In this document: piece by piece, positions 32,350 to 43,790 of the stretch | Numbering within the stretch: position 1 is the first letter of the stretch | Layout: the number at the start of each line of letters is the position of its first letter | Assembly (NCBI GenBank): GCA_023374025.1 | Contig: SIJG01000023.1 | Location: 1,239,382 to 1,303,381, forward strand | Length of the DNA: 64,000 bases | DNA from: Heterodera schachtii | Taxonomy: Eukaryota; Nematoda; Chromadorea; Rhabditida; Heteroderidae | Direction of reading: 5' to 3' | The notes under the pieces: model-generated | What the model was told of the DNA's origin: nothing | Seen by the model: only the letters and a program-made list of their open reading frames with translations | Database searches by the model: none | Translations under genes and position numbers: made by a program

Positions 32350-33463
32350 TATCGCGCAAAAACAGACGAAAATAAATAAATTAGTTGAAATGTAAAAATG
32401 AAGCTAAAAGTGTGATGGGAACGAAAAGCAATTAACGGACGGACCACCAAAATTGGATAATTAGCAAAAAGCAGCACCAAAAACAACAGATCAGAGTGAG
32501 AGAGAGTCAAAGCCGGGATGAAAAAGCATGAATGAAGAAGCATTCGTCGGATCTATCACTGGAGGATAAAAAGCATAATGGACAAGAAGCATTCTCTCCC
32601 CGCCCCCACTAAAATTACTTTTGTCCGATCTGATCGCGATTGGAATTTGTTTTGTGCGTGTGTGGTGGTGCATAACAGAATTATTCTGAATGATGCTAAT
32701 AATCTCGATCAAGCTTGGGCGGGGAGGGGTGGGCGGAGTGGCTGATCAGAACCCGAAATGGACTGGTCTGATCAGTACACATTTGGCGATCATACATGAT
32801 GCGCACACACACATAATGACAATGCTTTTTGTGAGAGGAGTTGAACAAGCTGCTTCATGGGATTATCAACGGAGAGGGGGGGGGCTTAATTTGGGGATGA
32901 TCAGCGGGGGAAGGGGGCTTAATTAGATGCGTTGACTTTTATTTTATTTTTTTACGGGGGAGGGGATAATTGTGCTTCATCTCGGAATGGGGCGATGGGA
33001 GCGGGCGGATGACCCCATCAACACAAACGATGCTTCATCTTTGATGCCTGAGGGGAAAAGCTGCTGCCCTGAGGCAAAAAACAGCTAATCACTGCCGCTG
33101 CCTGTTTTCCAAATCATTCATTTGATCAGTGTTATCATTTAAGTTAATTGATAAAAAAAATAAGGGGAATTTGTTTTGGTAATTATGATCAATTTTCTAT
33201 GCATGAGTGGTCAAATTAAACTGATCAGAGCTTGCAATGATCACTCTGATCACTTCTGGTAATTATAAACAAATGAGTAAATTGTTGGAAAAAAGATCAT
33301 GTAAATGGATTTAAAGTCACATTTATTAACTGGCAAAATTAAAATCATCATTTTATAAATTTTATTTAATTTTTCATTTAGTTAATTTTATACAAAAAAA
33401 TAAATGTCATCGAAACGAAAATTTCTCCTTTCTTATGAGAAAAAAAATTTATGGAGTTATTAA
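32350..33463. other. Region upstream of the ground-like gene
   Basis: Probably includes its promoter. Contains many TGATCA/GATCA motifs (32480-32900 and 33120-33260), a run of 9 G (32876-32884) and G-rich blocks. No gene seen. Confidence 0.35.
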
Positions 33464-34085
33464 TAGAGACCGCAAAAAAAGGCATCAAAAATCGCGAAAA
33501 AGGCACAAATAGGCACCAAAAAATTGAAAAAAGGCATGAAAAGGCACGAAAATCCCGAAAAGGCATGGAAAACGGCATTTTAAAAATTTTTTCTAAGGTT
33601 TTTTAGGGAGCAAACACGTAAAACTTAACTATAAACTTTTATTTTGGTCATTTAAATGATTATCAAATATTTTATAATGTTTTCCGAATAAAGAAAATTT
33701 TTAAAACATAAAATTTTTATCAAGAAAAAAATGAAATTTTGGCGATCAATTTTTGAGAAAATTTTTCAATTCTTAGGGGTGCATTTCTGAAATTTTTTCA
33801 TTTTTAAGGGATGTATTTTTTTGAAATTTTTTCAAGTCATTTCTTAGTGGTATATTTTCCCATTATTTCTTTTTTAATGGAATTTTCCGGAAAAACGCCA
33901 AAAAGGCACCAAAACGGCAAAATGCCAAAAAAAGCATTTAAGGCACGAAAATCCCGAAAAAGGCAAAAAAAGGCATAATAAAAGTCAACGTAGAAGACTC
34001 AAACCAAGTGGAAAATGTGTTATTTATGCTTAATATACCGAAACTAGTGCGAAAAAAAGGCATCTGCCTCAAAATGCGAGCTCTA
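33464..34085. mobile_element. hAT-like non-autonomous element, TAGAGACC family (second copy)
   Basis: 622 bp, ends TAGAGACCGCAAAAAAAGGC and the inverse of CTCAAAATGCGAGCTCTA, closely similar throughout to the element at 13835-14468 (shared TTTGGCGATCAATTTTTGAG and AAACCAAGTG blocks). Flanks are TA-rich and no clean 8-bp duplication is left. Confidence 0.75.
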
Positions 34086-34130
34086 TTTATTATTAAGCGG
34101 CACACTTGCAATTTTGGCATAATTTTTCCA

Positions 34131-34173
34131 CAGCGGCGCCTATCGGCACCGCTGGACCCGCCCCCCCCCCCCC
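34131..34173. repeat. GGCGGCGCC hairpin repeat followed by C-tract
   Basis: AGCGGCGCCTATCGGCACCG core (34132-34155) forms a hairpin and is followed by 13 C (34161-34173) and a GCGCCGC segment. Same unit as at 15.6, 29.2, 35.4 and 46.9 kb. Confidence 0.65.
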
Positions 34174-34259
34174 GCAGTTTTCCCAAAATGTTTTTGGAAA
34201 AATGCGCCGCAAAAAAAATTGTCAAGCATCTGATTTTTCAATCACTGTTACACTGAAAT

Positions 34260-34440
34260 TAGAGTCCGGTAAAAAAAAACTTCCGGGAGCGGGAGTTCAA
34301 AATTTTCCGGGACGGGAGTCCCGAACGGGAATCCCGTAAAAATCCCGATCCCGTAAAAAATCCCGTTCACCAAAAAAAGCGGGAGTCGGGAGCGGTAATC
34401 CCGCAAAATCCCGCGGGAGTCCCGATCCCGCCGGACTCTA
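34260..34440. mobile_element. MITE, TAGAGTCCGG family
   Basis: 181 bp with ends TAGAGTCCGG and CCGGACTCTA and flanks ACTGAAAT/ATTGAAAT (7 of 8 identical). The interior is made of GGGAGTCCCGATCCCG-like repeats. Confidence 0.75.
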
Positions 34441-34948
34441 ATTGAAATATGGGATTTGCTAATTTACTCTCAAAAATTGTTAAAATGAATAAGGGGAGGT
34501 GAAAAATACAAAATTTGATGCTATATTAATTGGTAAAATTACTCAAGCGATTTAAAGTAACTTTTTCAAAATATTTTGATTTTCGACACCAAAAAAAAAA
34601 TGGAAAATAGGCATTAAAAAGCCTTTAATTTAGGGGGTGTAAAATGACAAATTTTTATTTCAAAAGCAACCAAAATTAATCCAAATATGTTTGTAAGTCC
34701 TCTGCTGGTCATATACCAACCTTTGTCGTGGACCAACAAAATCAGAGAAGGGAATAAAAAAAAATGCTGAAAATTGGCACAAATTTTTTCTCTCATTTTC
34801 CCATCAAAATTTGTCAAATATTTTATCTTAGAACTAAAGAAATCAATTAAATTTATCCTAAAGACACTGATGACTGGGCTCAAAATACATTATCCAAAAC
34901 TCTCCAATTCAAATTGATCGATCGATCACTTCTCAACAATTCATTCAT

Positions 34949-36665
34949 TCACTTCTGCTGCTGCTGATCACTTGTGCCGGGAGTTGCGTCAAGAAGCCTA
35001 AAAATTGAAAATACATAAAATTTAAATTTTTTGAATAAGCATTCACAGACCCGTCGCCGATGTCATCATCACTGTAAATTTCAATGTCAATTTGATTGCA
35101 TTGGTCATCAATTCGAAAGCCAATCGCTTCCTCCTCCCATTTTGTCCATTTGCTTTCGTCTCGCGCAATTGGGCAACGGATCATCAGCAGATGACAGTAT
35201 TCGCTTTTGTCAATTTTTTTCAACGCCAATTGTTCACGAGTCAATTCGTTGGTCATCACAAATGGCACAACGGAAATAGGAAAAGATGACGAACGAAACC
35301 AAAAGACAACAATGAAATTCACAAGAGATGAAGCCGAAGCAAATGCCTAAAATATGGTGAAAATTGGTTATTTCAAAATTTGGTCATTTTTTAGATAAAA
35401 TCAGCTAATAAATAGCATTAAAATTACAAAAAATTTCCGGCGGCGCCTATCGGCGCCGCCGAACCCCCCCGTCCCCAAAAAGTTTTTTTAAAACCGCGCC
35501 GCAAAAAAACGTTTTTTTATAAACAAAAAAAGTCGTCCACCTGCTAAAAAATCGCAAAATTCGGCAGTTTTTGGTGAAATTCTGTTAACAAATTGCACTC
35601 AAATTTTCCCCGGCGGCGCCTACCGGCACCTCCGGCCCCCCTTCTTCGCGAAATTTTCTTGAAAAAAAGCCCGCCCAAAAAAAGTGCTTTGGAAAAGCAA
35701 AAAAAAAAAAAAAAGGACACCGATTTACTTGGCCGGGACCCCTTCGAAAAATTTTGGTTGACCCCCCCCCCCCCCCTTTCCATGTATGTACAAAATAATA
35801 AATGAAAGCACCGCTTTGAAGGCTTCAATCTTCAACGCCAAAATCGCATCGGCCTTGTCCAACGAGCATTTCAACACCTTTGGCACATCGTTATGAAATG
35901 GCGTAAAAAGCCATTTGGCCACCGATTGTCCATCCGATGCCGCGGCACTGTCATCGGCCGGAAATTCGGTGAAGAGATCACCGGCATAGAAAATGACAAA
36001 ACGAACTGATGGATATTCGTTGAGAATTGATGGCACAATTTGTCGCAAATGATGGAAAAATGTGGCGGACATATCAATGCCATGGATGTTTTTTCCGAGC
36101 ATTGGCCAAATGTTGCGAAAAATGAACTCCGAACTGCGGTCACTGTTCGAGAGGATGGACAAATTGATGTGACATAATGAGGCGAACAATGGACGAAAAC
36201 GGTGGAGAAAAGCGATGACATTTTGGTCGATGAAACTAAAATGGGAAATGCTGCTAAAAATTTAAATTATTAGCGTCAATTTTACGTGATATCGATGTAT
36301 AGAAATCCGATGACTTTGCGTGGCATTTGAATTTGCGGAATTGGCAACCGTTTCCATTTGCCATTGACAATTTTCATTTTCTTCGTGCCATTCTCTCCAA
36401 TTTTGTTCCAAATTCGAATAAATCCCAATGTCCTTTTGCGTGTTTTGAAGTGTTCGCTGACGTAAAAGTCGAAACGGTGGCTGATCATTGCAATGCCAAG
36501 GCCAAGCTGACGAGGCGGAAGCAAATCGAAGACACAAAGCCAACAGTCGGCGGAGATAAAGCTGAAAAAAGGAAAACAAAATTTAAAATTGAAATTGGCA
36601 TTTTTAATTTAATTTTACATTGCTTTTGCCATCTTTTCCTCCGCTTCTTTTGGATTGTCAGACAT
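34949..36665 (-). CDS. F-box-like family protein (copy 2)
   Basis: Exons 36665-36619, 36561-36286, 36235-35812, 35346-35051 and 34997-34949 join in phase, 363 aa. Starts MSDNPKEAEEKMAKA, then FISADCWLCVFDLLPPRQ...HFKTRKRT (F-box-like, about residues 16-62), then HFIDQNVIAFLHRF-type helix-rich repeat, IFRNIWPM, DDSAAASDGQSVAKWLF, NELTREQLALKK, RCPIARDESKWTKW, and the tail GLLDATPGTSDQQQQK. The membrane-anchor exon of copies 1 and 8 survives only as a relic upstream (ATGATTCT then GTACTT, 36765), so this product is probably cytosolic. Intron 3 (35347-35811) contains two hairpin repeats and a run of 15 C. Confidence 0.75.
35438..35776. repeat. Two hairpin repeats plus C-tract inside intron 3 of copy 2
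   Basis: Hairpin cores at about 35438-35461 and 35610-35634, 170 bp apart, with TTCTGTTAACAAATTGCACT before the second. A run of 15 C follows at 35762-35776. Confidence 0.65.
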
Positions 36666-36850
36666 TTCGATGAGAGGAAATTATTAAGACAATTTTAAAC
36701 AGGTTTATTTAGCTTAGCAAAAATTTTGATGTAAAGAAAAAAATACAAAAAAGTACAGAATCATTTTCGACGGAATTGTCAGGGAGAAAAAGTCGAACAA
36801 AAAATAAATGGCGAATGGAAATAATAATGAAAAGTGGCGGAGGAGGAGCA

Positions 36851-36862
36851 CCCACTTTTATA
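36851..36862 (-). promoter_or_regulatory. TATA-type promoter element, class 1
   Basis: TATAAAAGTGGG followed by TGCTCCTCCTCCGCCACT, matching the promoters of copies 1 and 8. About 190 bp upstream of the copy 2 ATG because the old anchor exon lies in between. Confidence 0.5.
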
Positions 36863-36954
36863 CTAATTTTTATTGGTTCATTTGTACGCTTTTGCATTTT
36901 CCAAATTTTTCGCGACTATCAAAAGCTCTCCCTCCTCCCCCATTTTCTTTCATT

Positions 36955-37810
36955 CATTATAACCCCGAACCCGAATTCGAACAAAAAGTCGAAAGTCAAA
37001 ATTTTCGAAATTAGTGTTTTTCTCCAAAATCGGTTTAAATACACGGAATAAACTGAGAAACCCATCAATCCTTTGATAAGAAAGCGAGTATATTATGCTA
37101 TTTTTGAACCCAAAAATCCAAAATTCGAGAATTTGGACTTTCAACTTTTTGTTTGAATTCGGGTCCGAATAGGCCGAAATGGATACCTGTTTCGTGGTCA
37201 GTGACCTACCTCAAAAACCTAAGGAACTTAGTTTTATGGCAATAAAATTTCCACCACTGACGCATTTTCCACTGACGCATTTTCCGGGCGCCCTGAAAAT
37301 TATGCCAATTTTGCTCTTCTTCATCATTCTTCCACTTAAGTAAGGTCGAGGTTAGTTCGGCGGCGCGCGCCGCGCCAATTTTGTATTATTCTGACTTTTT
37401 TCTTTGTCAGTTAAAGTTAGCAAATCTGGCAATCATTTGAAAGCTCTAATATGTGAAAAAGAAATAAATCATGCACAAGGTAAAAGAAGTTATGTCAACC
37501 GCGACGAAAAAGCCATGAAAAAGTCAATTTTTGAGGTTTTTTGGTCATAACTTTTTTTTTATAAACTGAACAACCCCTATCTTTTTGGTAGCATTCGAAA
37601 GCAAAAAGTCTAACGAAGCTAAAATATATAAAATCTCCACGTTTAGGCAATTACAAAAAAAGATCTGATTAATTAAGTAATTGTTGATTATTTTCGTTTG
37701 TAACTTTCTTGAAATGTTAGAATTCTCTTGTTTTCTCGTATTATTACATTAATTAGACTTTGTGCTTTCGAATGATACCAAAAAGATAGGTTTAGCTCGA
37801 ACATGAACAA
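36955..37810. repeat. Two nested foldback families
   Basis: 36965-37180 has inverted arms with GAATTCGAACAAAAAGTCG (36974-36992) and the inverse of GTTTGAATTCGGGTCCGAA, matching 8.2-8.4 kb. 37545-37805 has TTTTGGTAGCATTCGAAAGC on the left and GCTTTCGAATGATACCAAAA on the right, the second foldback core. 37240-37370 holds CACTGACGCATTTTCC twice. Confidence 0.55.
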
Positions 37811-38301
37811 ACTTATTGTAAAAAAAAACTCGGGATTGTCAATTGATTGGACTCATAAAAATGAATTGGACTCATAAAAGTCGATTGGACTCATAAAGTG
37901 CACTAGAGCCAAAAAAGGCTAAAAAAACTATTTGTTTGACAGAAAATTTGGCACAACACAAAATTTTCTCGAGAATATTGAATAAATTTAAATTTTCTAA
38001 ACTTGATAAAATTTATGTCAAAAATAAGTAAAAAGCCGAAAATTTCGCTTTTCAGATTGATTTTTGCTAAAAATTAGTAAATTTTAGCTTTATCATGTTT
38101 TTTTTTCTTCTAAATAATGAAAAAAGTTTTAGCAAATGGGCGGTCCACCTTAAATAGAGCCAAGATGCCGTTTTAATGATTGGATAATTTTTTATCACTC
38201 TGATAAATTTTATCAATGCATCAATTTACAAGAAAAACTAAAATTCCGATCACACTGATCAATGTTTTTATTTTTCTGCAATTGTTTGTCGTCTCCACTG
38301 T
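37811..38301. other. AT-rich intergenic
   Basis: Three short direct copies of TTGGACTCATAAA at 37847-37900; otherwise nothing recognisable. Confidence 0.4.
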
Positions 38302-38690
38302 TCACACAATGCCTCCACCGTAAGCCATGGGACCGGCCGCGGCGCCGCCAGTGATTGGGATGGCCGGCGCTGAAATGGGCACAAATACAAAATGCCAACA
38401 AATTCAAATTTGTCATAAAAAAATAACCTTGCGCTCCGGCCCCAGATGGCAACGCTGCCACCGGCGAATTTGCAACACTGAACAAGCTTTGGAAATAGGG
38501 CGAGTAACTGGTGGAAGGCCACTAAATAAATGGCAAATTTTTATTTTTAAAAAATTCGTGGCCAAATAACCGCAGCCGGCTGAGCGCTGATCGGATGAGT
38601 CATTGAAAGGAATAGAAAAATGGATAAAGCGAGCAATAAACCGTTTATAATTGAGTGGGATAAGATGGATGATGAAAAGGATGCGGCCAT
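38302..38690 (-). CDS. Small predicted secreted Ala/Gly/Pro-rich protein
   Basis: Three exons join in phase (38690-38571, 38521-38428, 38369-38302), about 93 aa. The N-terminus MAASFSSSILSH, then a Leu-rich core (GLLLALSIFLFLSM) and THPISAQPAA is a convincing signal peptide with cleavage near ISA. The mature part is short: WPSTSYSPYFQSLFSVANSP, then ALPSGAGAQAPAIPITGG, ending GPMAYGGGIV. First intron donor is GTTATT, weaker than usual. Composition resembles a cuticle or neuropeptide-like protein but no family is recognised. Upstream of the start (38880-39130) is a dense TGATCA cluster. Confidence 0.55.
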
Positions 38691-38879
38691 TTTGGAGATC
38701 GAAAGTGAGTGATTATTCAGTGATCTGGACTTATCGGGATTTACGGGTGATAATGAAAGTAGAAATTACTTTAAACGGACAATGATCTGTTAATATTTAT
38801 GATTTTTTCAAAAAATGAAAAACTTTTTAATTTCTAAAAAGAATAAATGCAATTTTATTGTTTAATATTAATAAAGGAA

Positions 38880-39130
38880 TCTGATCAGTGATCTAGTATT
38901 GTTTGAAATGATCAGTTGAATGATAATTAGACGTAATGAGTGTGTTTGTTATATGGATTGATCAGATCACTTGGCCATGTTATGTAATGTTTCAAACTGA
39001 TCACTTTGACTGTAATTTGCCTTAATCAGTGTGTTATACAGTCTAATCACTTGGCCATCATCAGTATTATTTCAAAATGATCAGTTTGATTGATCAATTT
39101 TTTTCAGTGATCAGCTTACTTAGGTTGATT
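38880..39130. promoter_or_regulatory. Dense TGATCA-type motif cluster
   Basis: At least eight TGATCA or TGATCT/ATCAGATCAC-type sites in about 250 bp, with ATCACTTGGCCAT repeated at 38967 and 39045. Position 200-450 bp 5' of the small secreted-protein gene. TGATCA is common throughout the window, so a regulatory role is only suggested by the density. Confidence 0.25.
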
Positions 39131-39914
39131 TGAATGTTTGCTTTGATTCTGTTGCATTAACTCATTCATCAACTTCTCCTTTTATAGCGATCCTGAGCAA
39201 TAATTGCTCCGGTATAAATTCCGGTCTGTGTCGATCGACACTTGTGATCACTCATTTTGGGGCCACCTCCAATTATTTATTTGTTCATTCCCGATGAATG
39301 AATGGGTGGCGATCCGAGTGACAATACGACCTCATTAACACCGACTGATCAGGAGGAGGGGAGGGTAATCCGATCGGATAATTGTGATCCAAATCGGAGG
39401 AAAACATTGCAAAAGTGTGTTGAGAGATGAATGGGTAGGAATAATATGTAGAAAGTGAAGTGATCAGCGCAGAAAAAAATGAATGTAAACATTGAAAGTT
39501 TTTGGAGAAAAAATAATTGGTTGAAATTTAAAAAAATTGGGTTAAATAAAAATATTTTTCGTTTCAAAAAAGAACAAAAAATAAAATTAACCAGAAAATT
39601 TAAAAAATCATATTTGTTTCTTCAATATTTTCAAATTAAAAGACCATTGACAGATTTTTTAAATTTTCATTTGAAAATTTTCAAGTTTTTTTGATAAAAA
39701 AGAAAAATTTACTTTTTTTAAATTAAGAAAATAATTGTATGGTTGAACCATTATTGTATGAATTGTGGAAGGGTTTTACAATGCTTTATGAAAACATTGG
39801 TTGATTTCTATGTTTTGTTTTTTTTAATAAAATTTGCAATTAAGTAGTTTTTTCAAGGAAAATTAAATTAAATTTTATACAAATTTTTTCATGAAAAATT
39901 TAATAAACAGTATA
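39131..39914. other. AT-rich intergenic
   Basis: No supported gene; long A/T runs from 39470 on produce open frames by composition only. Confidence 0.4.
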
Positions 39915-40310
39915 TTTAATTTTTTAAATAGTAAAATGTATTGGTTTGCTGCGGCATTTTCTCTCAAGCGACCGGCACCCTTCATTAACCGTCTTCAATG
40001 ATCCAACTCGGCACATTGTCAAAAGGCTGTCAAAATGAATTAATTATTAAATTCAATGTTTGAAATGACAATTGTTGATTTCTAAGAACGCCCTTAGATA
40101 AAACAAAAGTTATGTTTAAGTTTTAAAAGAAAGATTACCACCAAAAAAACTATCAGAGATTTTTGGGGCGAAAAATCGGTAAAATCGGCGCCAAAAAAGG
40201 CAACCGATTCACTTTTGATAAGACACACTAAAAAAACAGAAGCCCTTGTTTTATAGTCTAATTTGAATAAGGCCGTCCTTAAAAATAAGGACTCTAAAAA
40301 AGTTTTGGCA
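39915..40310 (-). pseudogene. Third copy of the mini-peptide gene, 3' part only
   Basis: On the - strand, GACAG then CCTTTTGACAATGTGCCGAG (about 40029 downward) matches the last exon of the mini-peptide genes at 42447 and 47950. The shared intron landmarks are also present: GGGGCGAAAAATCGGTAAAA (40170), ACAAGGGCTT-like sequence and the palindrome GTCCTTAAAAATAAGGAC (40274). A one-base insertion relative to the + strand copy shifts the frame and no signal exon was found. Confidence 0.5.
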
Positions 40311-40545
40311 CTTTTAGGCATTTTCAATTTAATTAAACCTTTTAATAAATTCATGGCCCCACAATTCCCTCATAAATCCCTGCCGTATTCATTTCTCTCT
40401 CTCTCTCTCTCATTTACAATTTTTAACACGTTTTTCGTTATTTTTCTTTTCATTATTTAAAAAATCATAAAAATGCCAATTTGATAAAAATAAATGATTT
40501 ATTTTGTGCCAACCCAAACTAAACCTTCACTCGCCCCGGCTTCGC

Positions 40546-41312
40546 TCATTCATACAAATTCCCAACAATAAAAACACCTGAAATTGGTTGAACTTTGCCA
40601 TTTTTTAATTACGCATTGCCAAATTTGTAATAAAAACTTACAAACTGACGCTTTTGAGATTAAATCAGGGTCCCCGAGCGCTAAGAGATGATCACGAATC
40701 TGCTGGACATGCGAACGGAAGGTCTCAATACCATAATTGCCCGGGTGAGGCAATACCACGCCGGCACCAGGAGCAAGCGCCACAAATTCTAAAAAAATAT
40801 CAAAATGTTTCCGAAGAAAACTTGACAAAATTTCGTTTTTGGCTTAAATTCAAACATTTTTATTATAAGGAAAAAGGTCCGATTTTCCCATTTAATGTTT
40901 CAATTCATTGATACCAACCAATGCGTATTATTCTCGGATAGTGCCGGGTCCCATCGACTTTTGCCATTTTAAAAACCGTGGCCGGGACTTGGAAAAGCCA
41001 AAATCCGAGACCAATCCCGGTCGTAATCTCGACTCGATCGCGGCAAACCCTATAAGTCCCGAAATGTAATGCAACTTACTTAACATGATTTCGTGCAGAA
41101 TAGGGCCAGGGCAATTCTGCACTTGCAAAGAAAGAGTGTTCAATCTGCTGTTAAGCTCCTCGACCTAAATTCATTTTTTTAAAAAATATTTTTAGTATTT
41201 TAAGCCCCAAATTAGCCATTCGCCCTGTTTTTCCAGGAAAACCCCATTGAATGTTGCAAAAACCCTTTTAAATGATTAAAGAACGTACCGCTTCTTCCAA
41301 AGTTAAGGCCAT
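40546..41312 (-). CDS. Small protein, 95 aa, related to the 151/152-aa F-box-like genes
   Basis: Four exons in phase (41312-41289, 41164-41080, 40788-40642, 40577-40546). Starts MALTLEEAVEELNSRLNTLS, then ILHEIML, FVALAPGAGVVLPHPG, YGIETFRSHVQQIRDHLLAL, GDPDLISKAS, ending GNLYE. Exons 2-4 correspond one-to-one in position and phase with exons 2-4 of the genes at 44816 and 51709 (VE.L...L..L..QV; YGIGKFRAHLAELRAHIVKS; GDTELIT). The F-box-like first exon is replaced here by eight codons. Intron 2 holds a GGGATTGGTCTC-containing repeat piece also in intron 2 of the 51709 gene. Function unknown. Confidence 0.6.
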
Positions 41313-41417
41313 GTTTTTGAAGTAAAATATAACAAAATTGAATAAGGAAGGCAAATATAAGTAAATTAACAGTAATGGGCTATAAATATATATTATACAC
41401 ATGTAAAAGCATTGTCC

Positions 41418-41607
41418 TACGGTCTCTCTCTTCTCCTCCTATCCTCTTCCTCTTCCCCTTTTCCTCTTTTCCTCATGTTCCTCTTCCGCTTTCTCTTTTC
41501 CCCTTTTTCTTCCTCTTTTCCTCCGTACCTCTTCCCCTTCCTCTTTTCCCTTTCTCTTCCTTTTCTTCTCATGTCCTTCTTCCCATGCCTCTCTTCCTCT
41601 TTCATTA
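41418..41607. repeat. Polypyrimidine (GAGA on the coding strand) tract
   Basis: About 190 bp of CTCTTCC-type low complexity, 100-300 bp upstream of the 95-aa gene start; on that gene's coding strand it is a purine GAGGAAGA tract. Could act as a GAGA-like promoter element or be neutral. Confidence 0.5.
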
Positions 41608-42446
41608 AGAAATTAATGAAGCGAATAAAAAAATAAAACAATTTTAGAAAATGCAAAACCAAAAATAAATGTCAAAATTAGCTGCAAATTTTATTCTCAG
41701 AGAATTTAAATGAGCATTAAAAAAATTAATTTATTTAATTGTTTTTATTTAAAAATGACGGCTCGACCTGCAGCAGAGGAAAGCGGAATACATACAAAAC
41801 TATGATTAATCATTTGTCTGTCCACTAAATGCCAAACGTCGATCGCTGCTTCTGTCCGTGATGATTCACCCCCCCCCCCCTCCCGTAACAATTTGTCGCA
41901 CCTTTTTCCACCACCACTTTTTCTCTCCCATCACACCCTTCTTCTTAAGGATGGGGATGATAAAAATCTCTGCCAGCGGCCGATGGTTGGTTGGTTGGTG
42001 GTCGGAAGGAAATGGATTTTCTGTGATTTTTTTTATTTTCCCCATTAAGGAACATTTGAAAATTTAAGAAAAAGCGTAACAATTGCTGAAATTAAGACAA
42101 AAATGAAGACAAATTTTGAATAAGTGAACAGCAAGCAGAAGAATTAAATTCATATTGTCGGAAATGATCAAATAAATTTTGGCACTTTTCCATTATGATG
42201 GCACACTTGCGAATTTGACAAAATATTTTGTTTCAAAGACTTTTTTTGAGACCAAAACATGGTTTAATATTCATTTGGTAATCATAGAAAAACAGTAAAA
42301 AAAAAGTGTATCAAAACAAAAGATTTTGACAAATTCGCAAATGTGCCATCAAAACGGAAAATATGACGCGGACCATTATTTCAGCAAAAATCCTGATAAA
42401 AAAAAGTTTAAATAAGAAATTTTTTGTATTGTCCTTCTGCGGCATT
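41608..42446. other. Intergenic, no gene seen
   Basis: Contains a run of 12 C (41869-41880) and two inverted ATGATGGCACACTTGCGAAT-like segments around 42195 and 42345 forming a loose foldback. Confidence 0.4.
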
Positions 42447-43059
42447 TTATCTCAAGAGACCGGCATTCATTAGCTGTCTCAATTGTCCAATTCGGCATAT
42501 TGTCAAGAGGCTGTCAAAAGAATTAATTATTTTAAATTTAATGTTCGATATGAAAAATTTTTGTTTCAAGAACGTTCTTAGATAAAGAAAAGTAATGTTC
42601 AATTTTTAGAAGAAAGACGAACAAAAAATTATCCAAGCCCTAATTATCAAACAAAAAAACCAGAGATTTTTGGGGCGAAAAATCGGTAAAATCGGCGCCA
42701 AAAAGGCAACCAAAATGGTCAAAAGTTGGCGTTAACCCCACAATGATAAATTGAATTGACAAATTATTGCATCTAATTATGGATCTTCTTGAATAATTCA
42801 ATTCAGCAGTTCAGCAGAAGTGTTAAATCCACTCTTGATAATCGAAGCCCTTGTTTTATAGTCTAATTTGAATATGGCCGTCCTTAAAAATAAGGACTCT
42901 AAAGGCGGCAAAAAATGCTTAAAATCTGATTTATTTTAATGCATTTTCAATTAAATATTTCGCATTTCAATTGGCTCACCACAGCTCATTTCTCCATCTT
43001 CACAGCAAAATAATAAGACAAAGAGGCGACAAAAAGCAAAGCAAAAGAAAGATTCGCAT
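42447..43059 (-). CDS. Possible mini-peptide gene with signal-like exon (39 codons)
   Basis: Exon 1 (43059-43004) encodes MRIFLLLCFLSPLCLIILL. Exon 2 (42510-42447) joins in phase and encodes LTICRIGQLRQLMNAGLLR before the stop. The + strand relative at 47950 has the same structure and a longer tail. Hydrophobic start plus short basic amphipathic tail could be a secreted peptide, but with so little sequence this may equally be a repeat. Part of an inverted duplication. Confidence 0.3.
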
Positions 43060-43262
43060 TTTTAAAATAAAAAATTATAAATAATTAATTTAATTGCAAA
43101 GGTCATCCATGGATATTGAAAACTGTCTAAAATTATTAAGTTTAATGAGTTTCTCAGCGCCATTTTCTTTCAATTTATAACAAATTAAAATGAAAATATG
43201 TCAAAAACGTTTTATATGAAAAAGCAGTGATCAACAATGATAAAGCAGCGCACAATGAAAAA

Positions 43263-43790
43263 TGAAAAACTTAATTAATTTTTAATTACCACAGTAGACC
43301 ATTGAAATATTCTCCAACGACTAATTGACCAATGATTGGCACATTTTTTTAATCATTTTCATATTTAATATAATCAATTTTTAGTTTTACATATGTGAAA
43401 AAGGTAATTAGTCGATGCAAAATTAATTAATTAACTAACACATTACGCCACTGAAATACGCCAACGACAAATCTAATTGACCAACGATTGGCACATTTTT
43501 TGACTATTTTCATATTTAATAAAATCAATTTTTAGTTTTACATATGTGAAAGGTAATTAGTCGATGCAAAATTAATTAATTAACTAACACATTACGCCAC
43601 TGAAATACGCCAACGACAAATCTAATTGACCAACGATTGGCACATTTTTTGACTATTTTCATATTTAATAAAATCAATTTTTAGTTTTACATATGTGAAA
43701 GGTAATTAGTCGATGCAAAATTAATTAATTAACTAACACATTACGCCACTGAAATACGCCAACGACAAATCTAATTGACAATTTTAATCA
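43263..43790. repeat. 149-bp tandem repeat, about 3.5 units
   Basis: Unit begins GGTAATTAGTCGATGCAAAA; starts at 43403, 43552 and 43701, with a diverged unit before. Each unit contains ACTAACACATTACGCCACTG, GACCAACGATTGGCACA and TTAGTTTTACATATGTG. Single inverted units occur near 44210, 46365 and 48712. Confidence 0.85.

Noticed and set aside
35593..35828. Arg/Pro-rich frames around the C-tract
   Set aside because: Produced by the hairpin repeats and poly-C run within intron 3 of an F-box-like gene.
39479..39694. 71-codon + strand Lys/Phe-rich frame
   Set aside because: Explained by long A/T runs; also open on the other strand.
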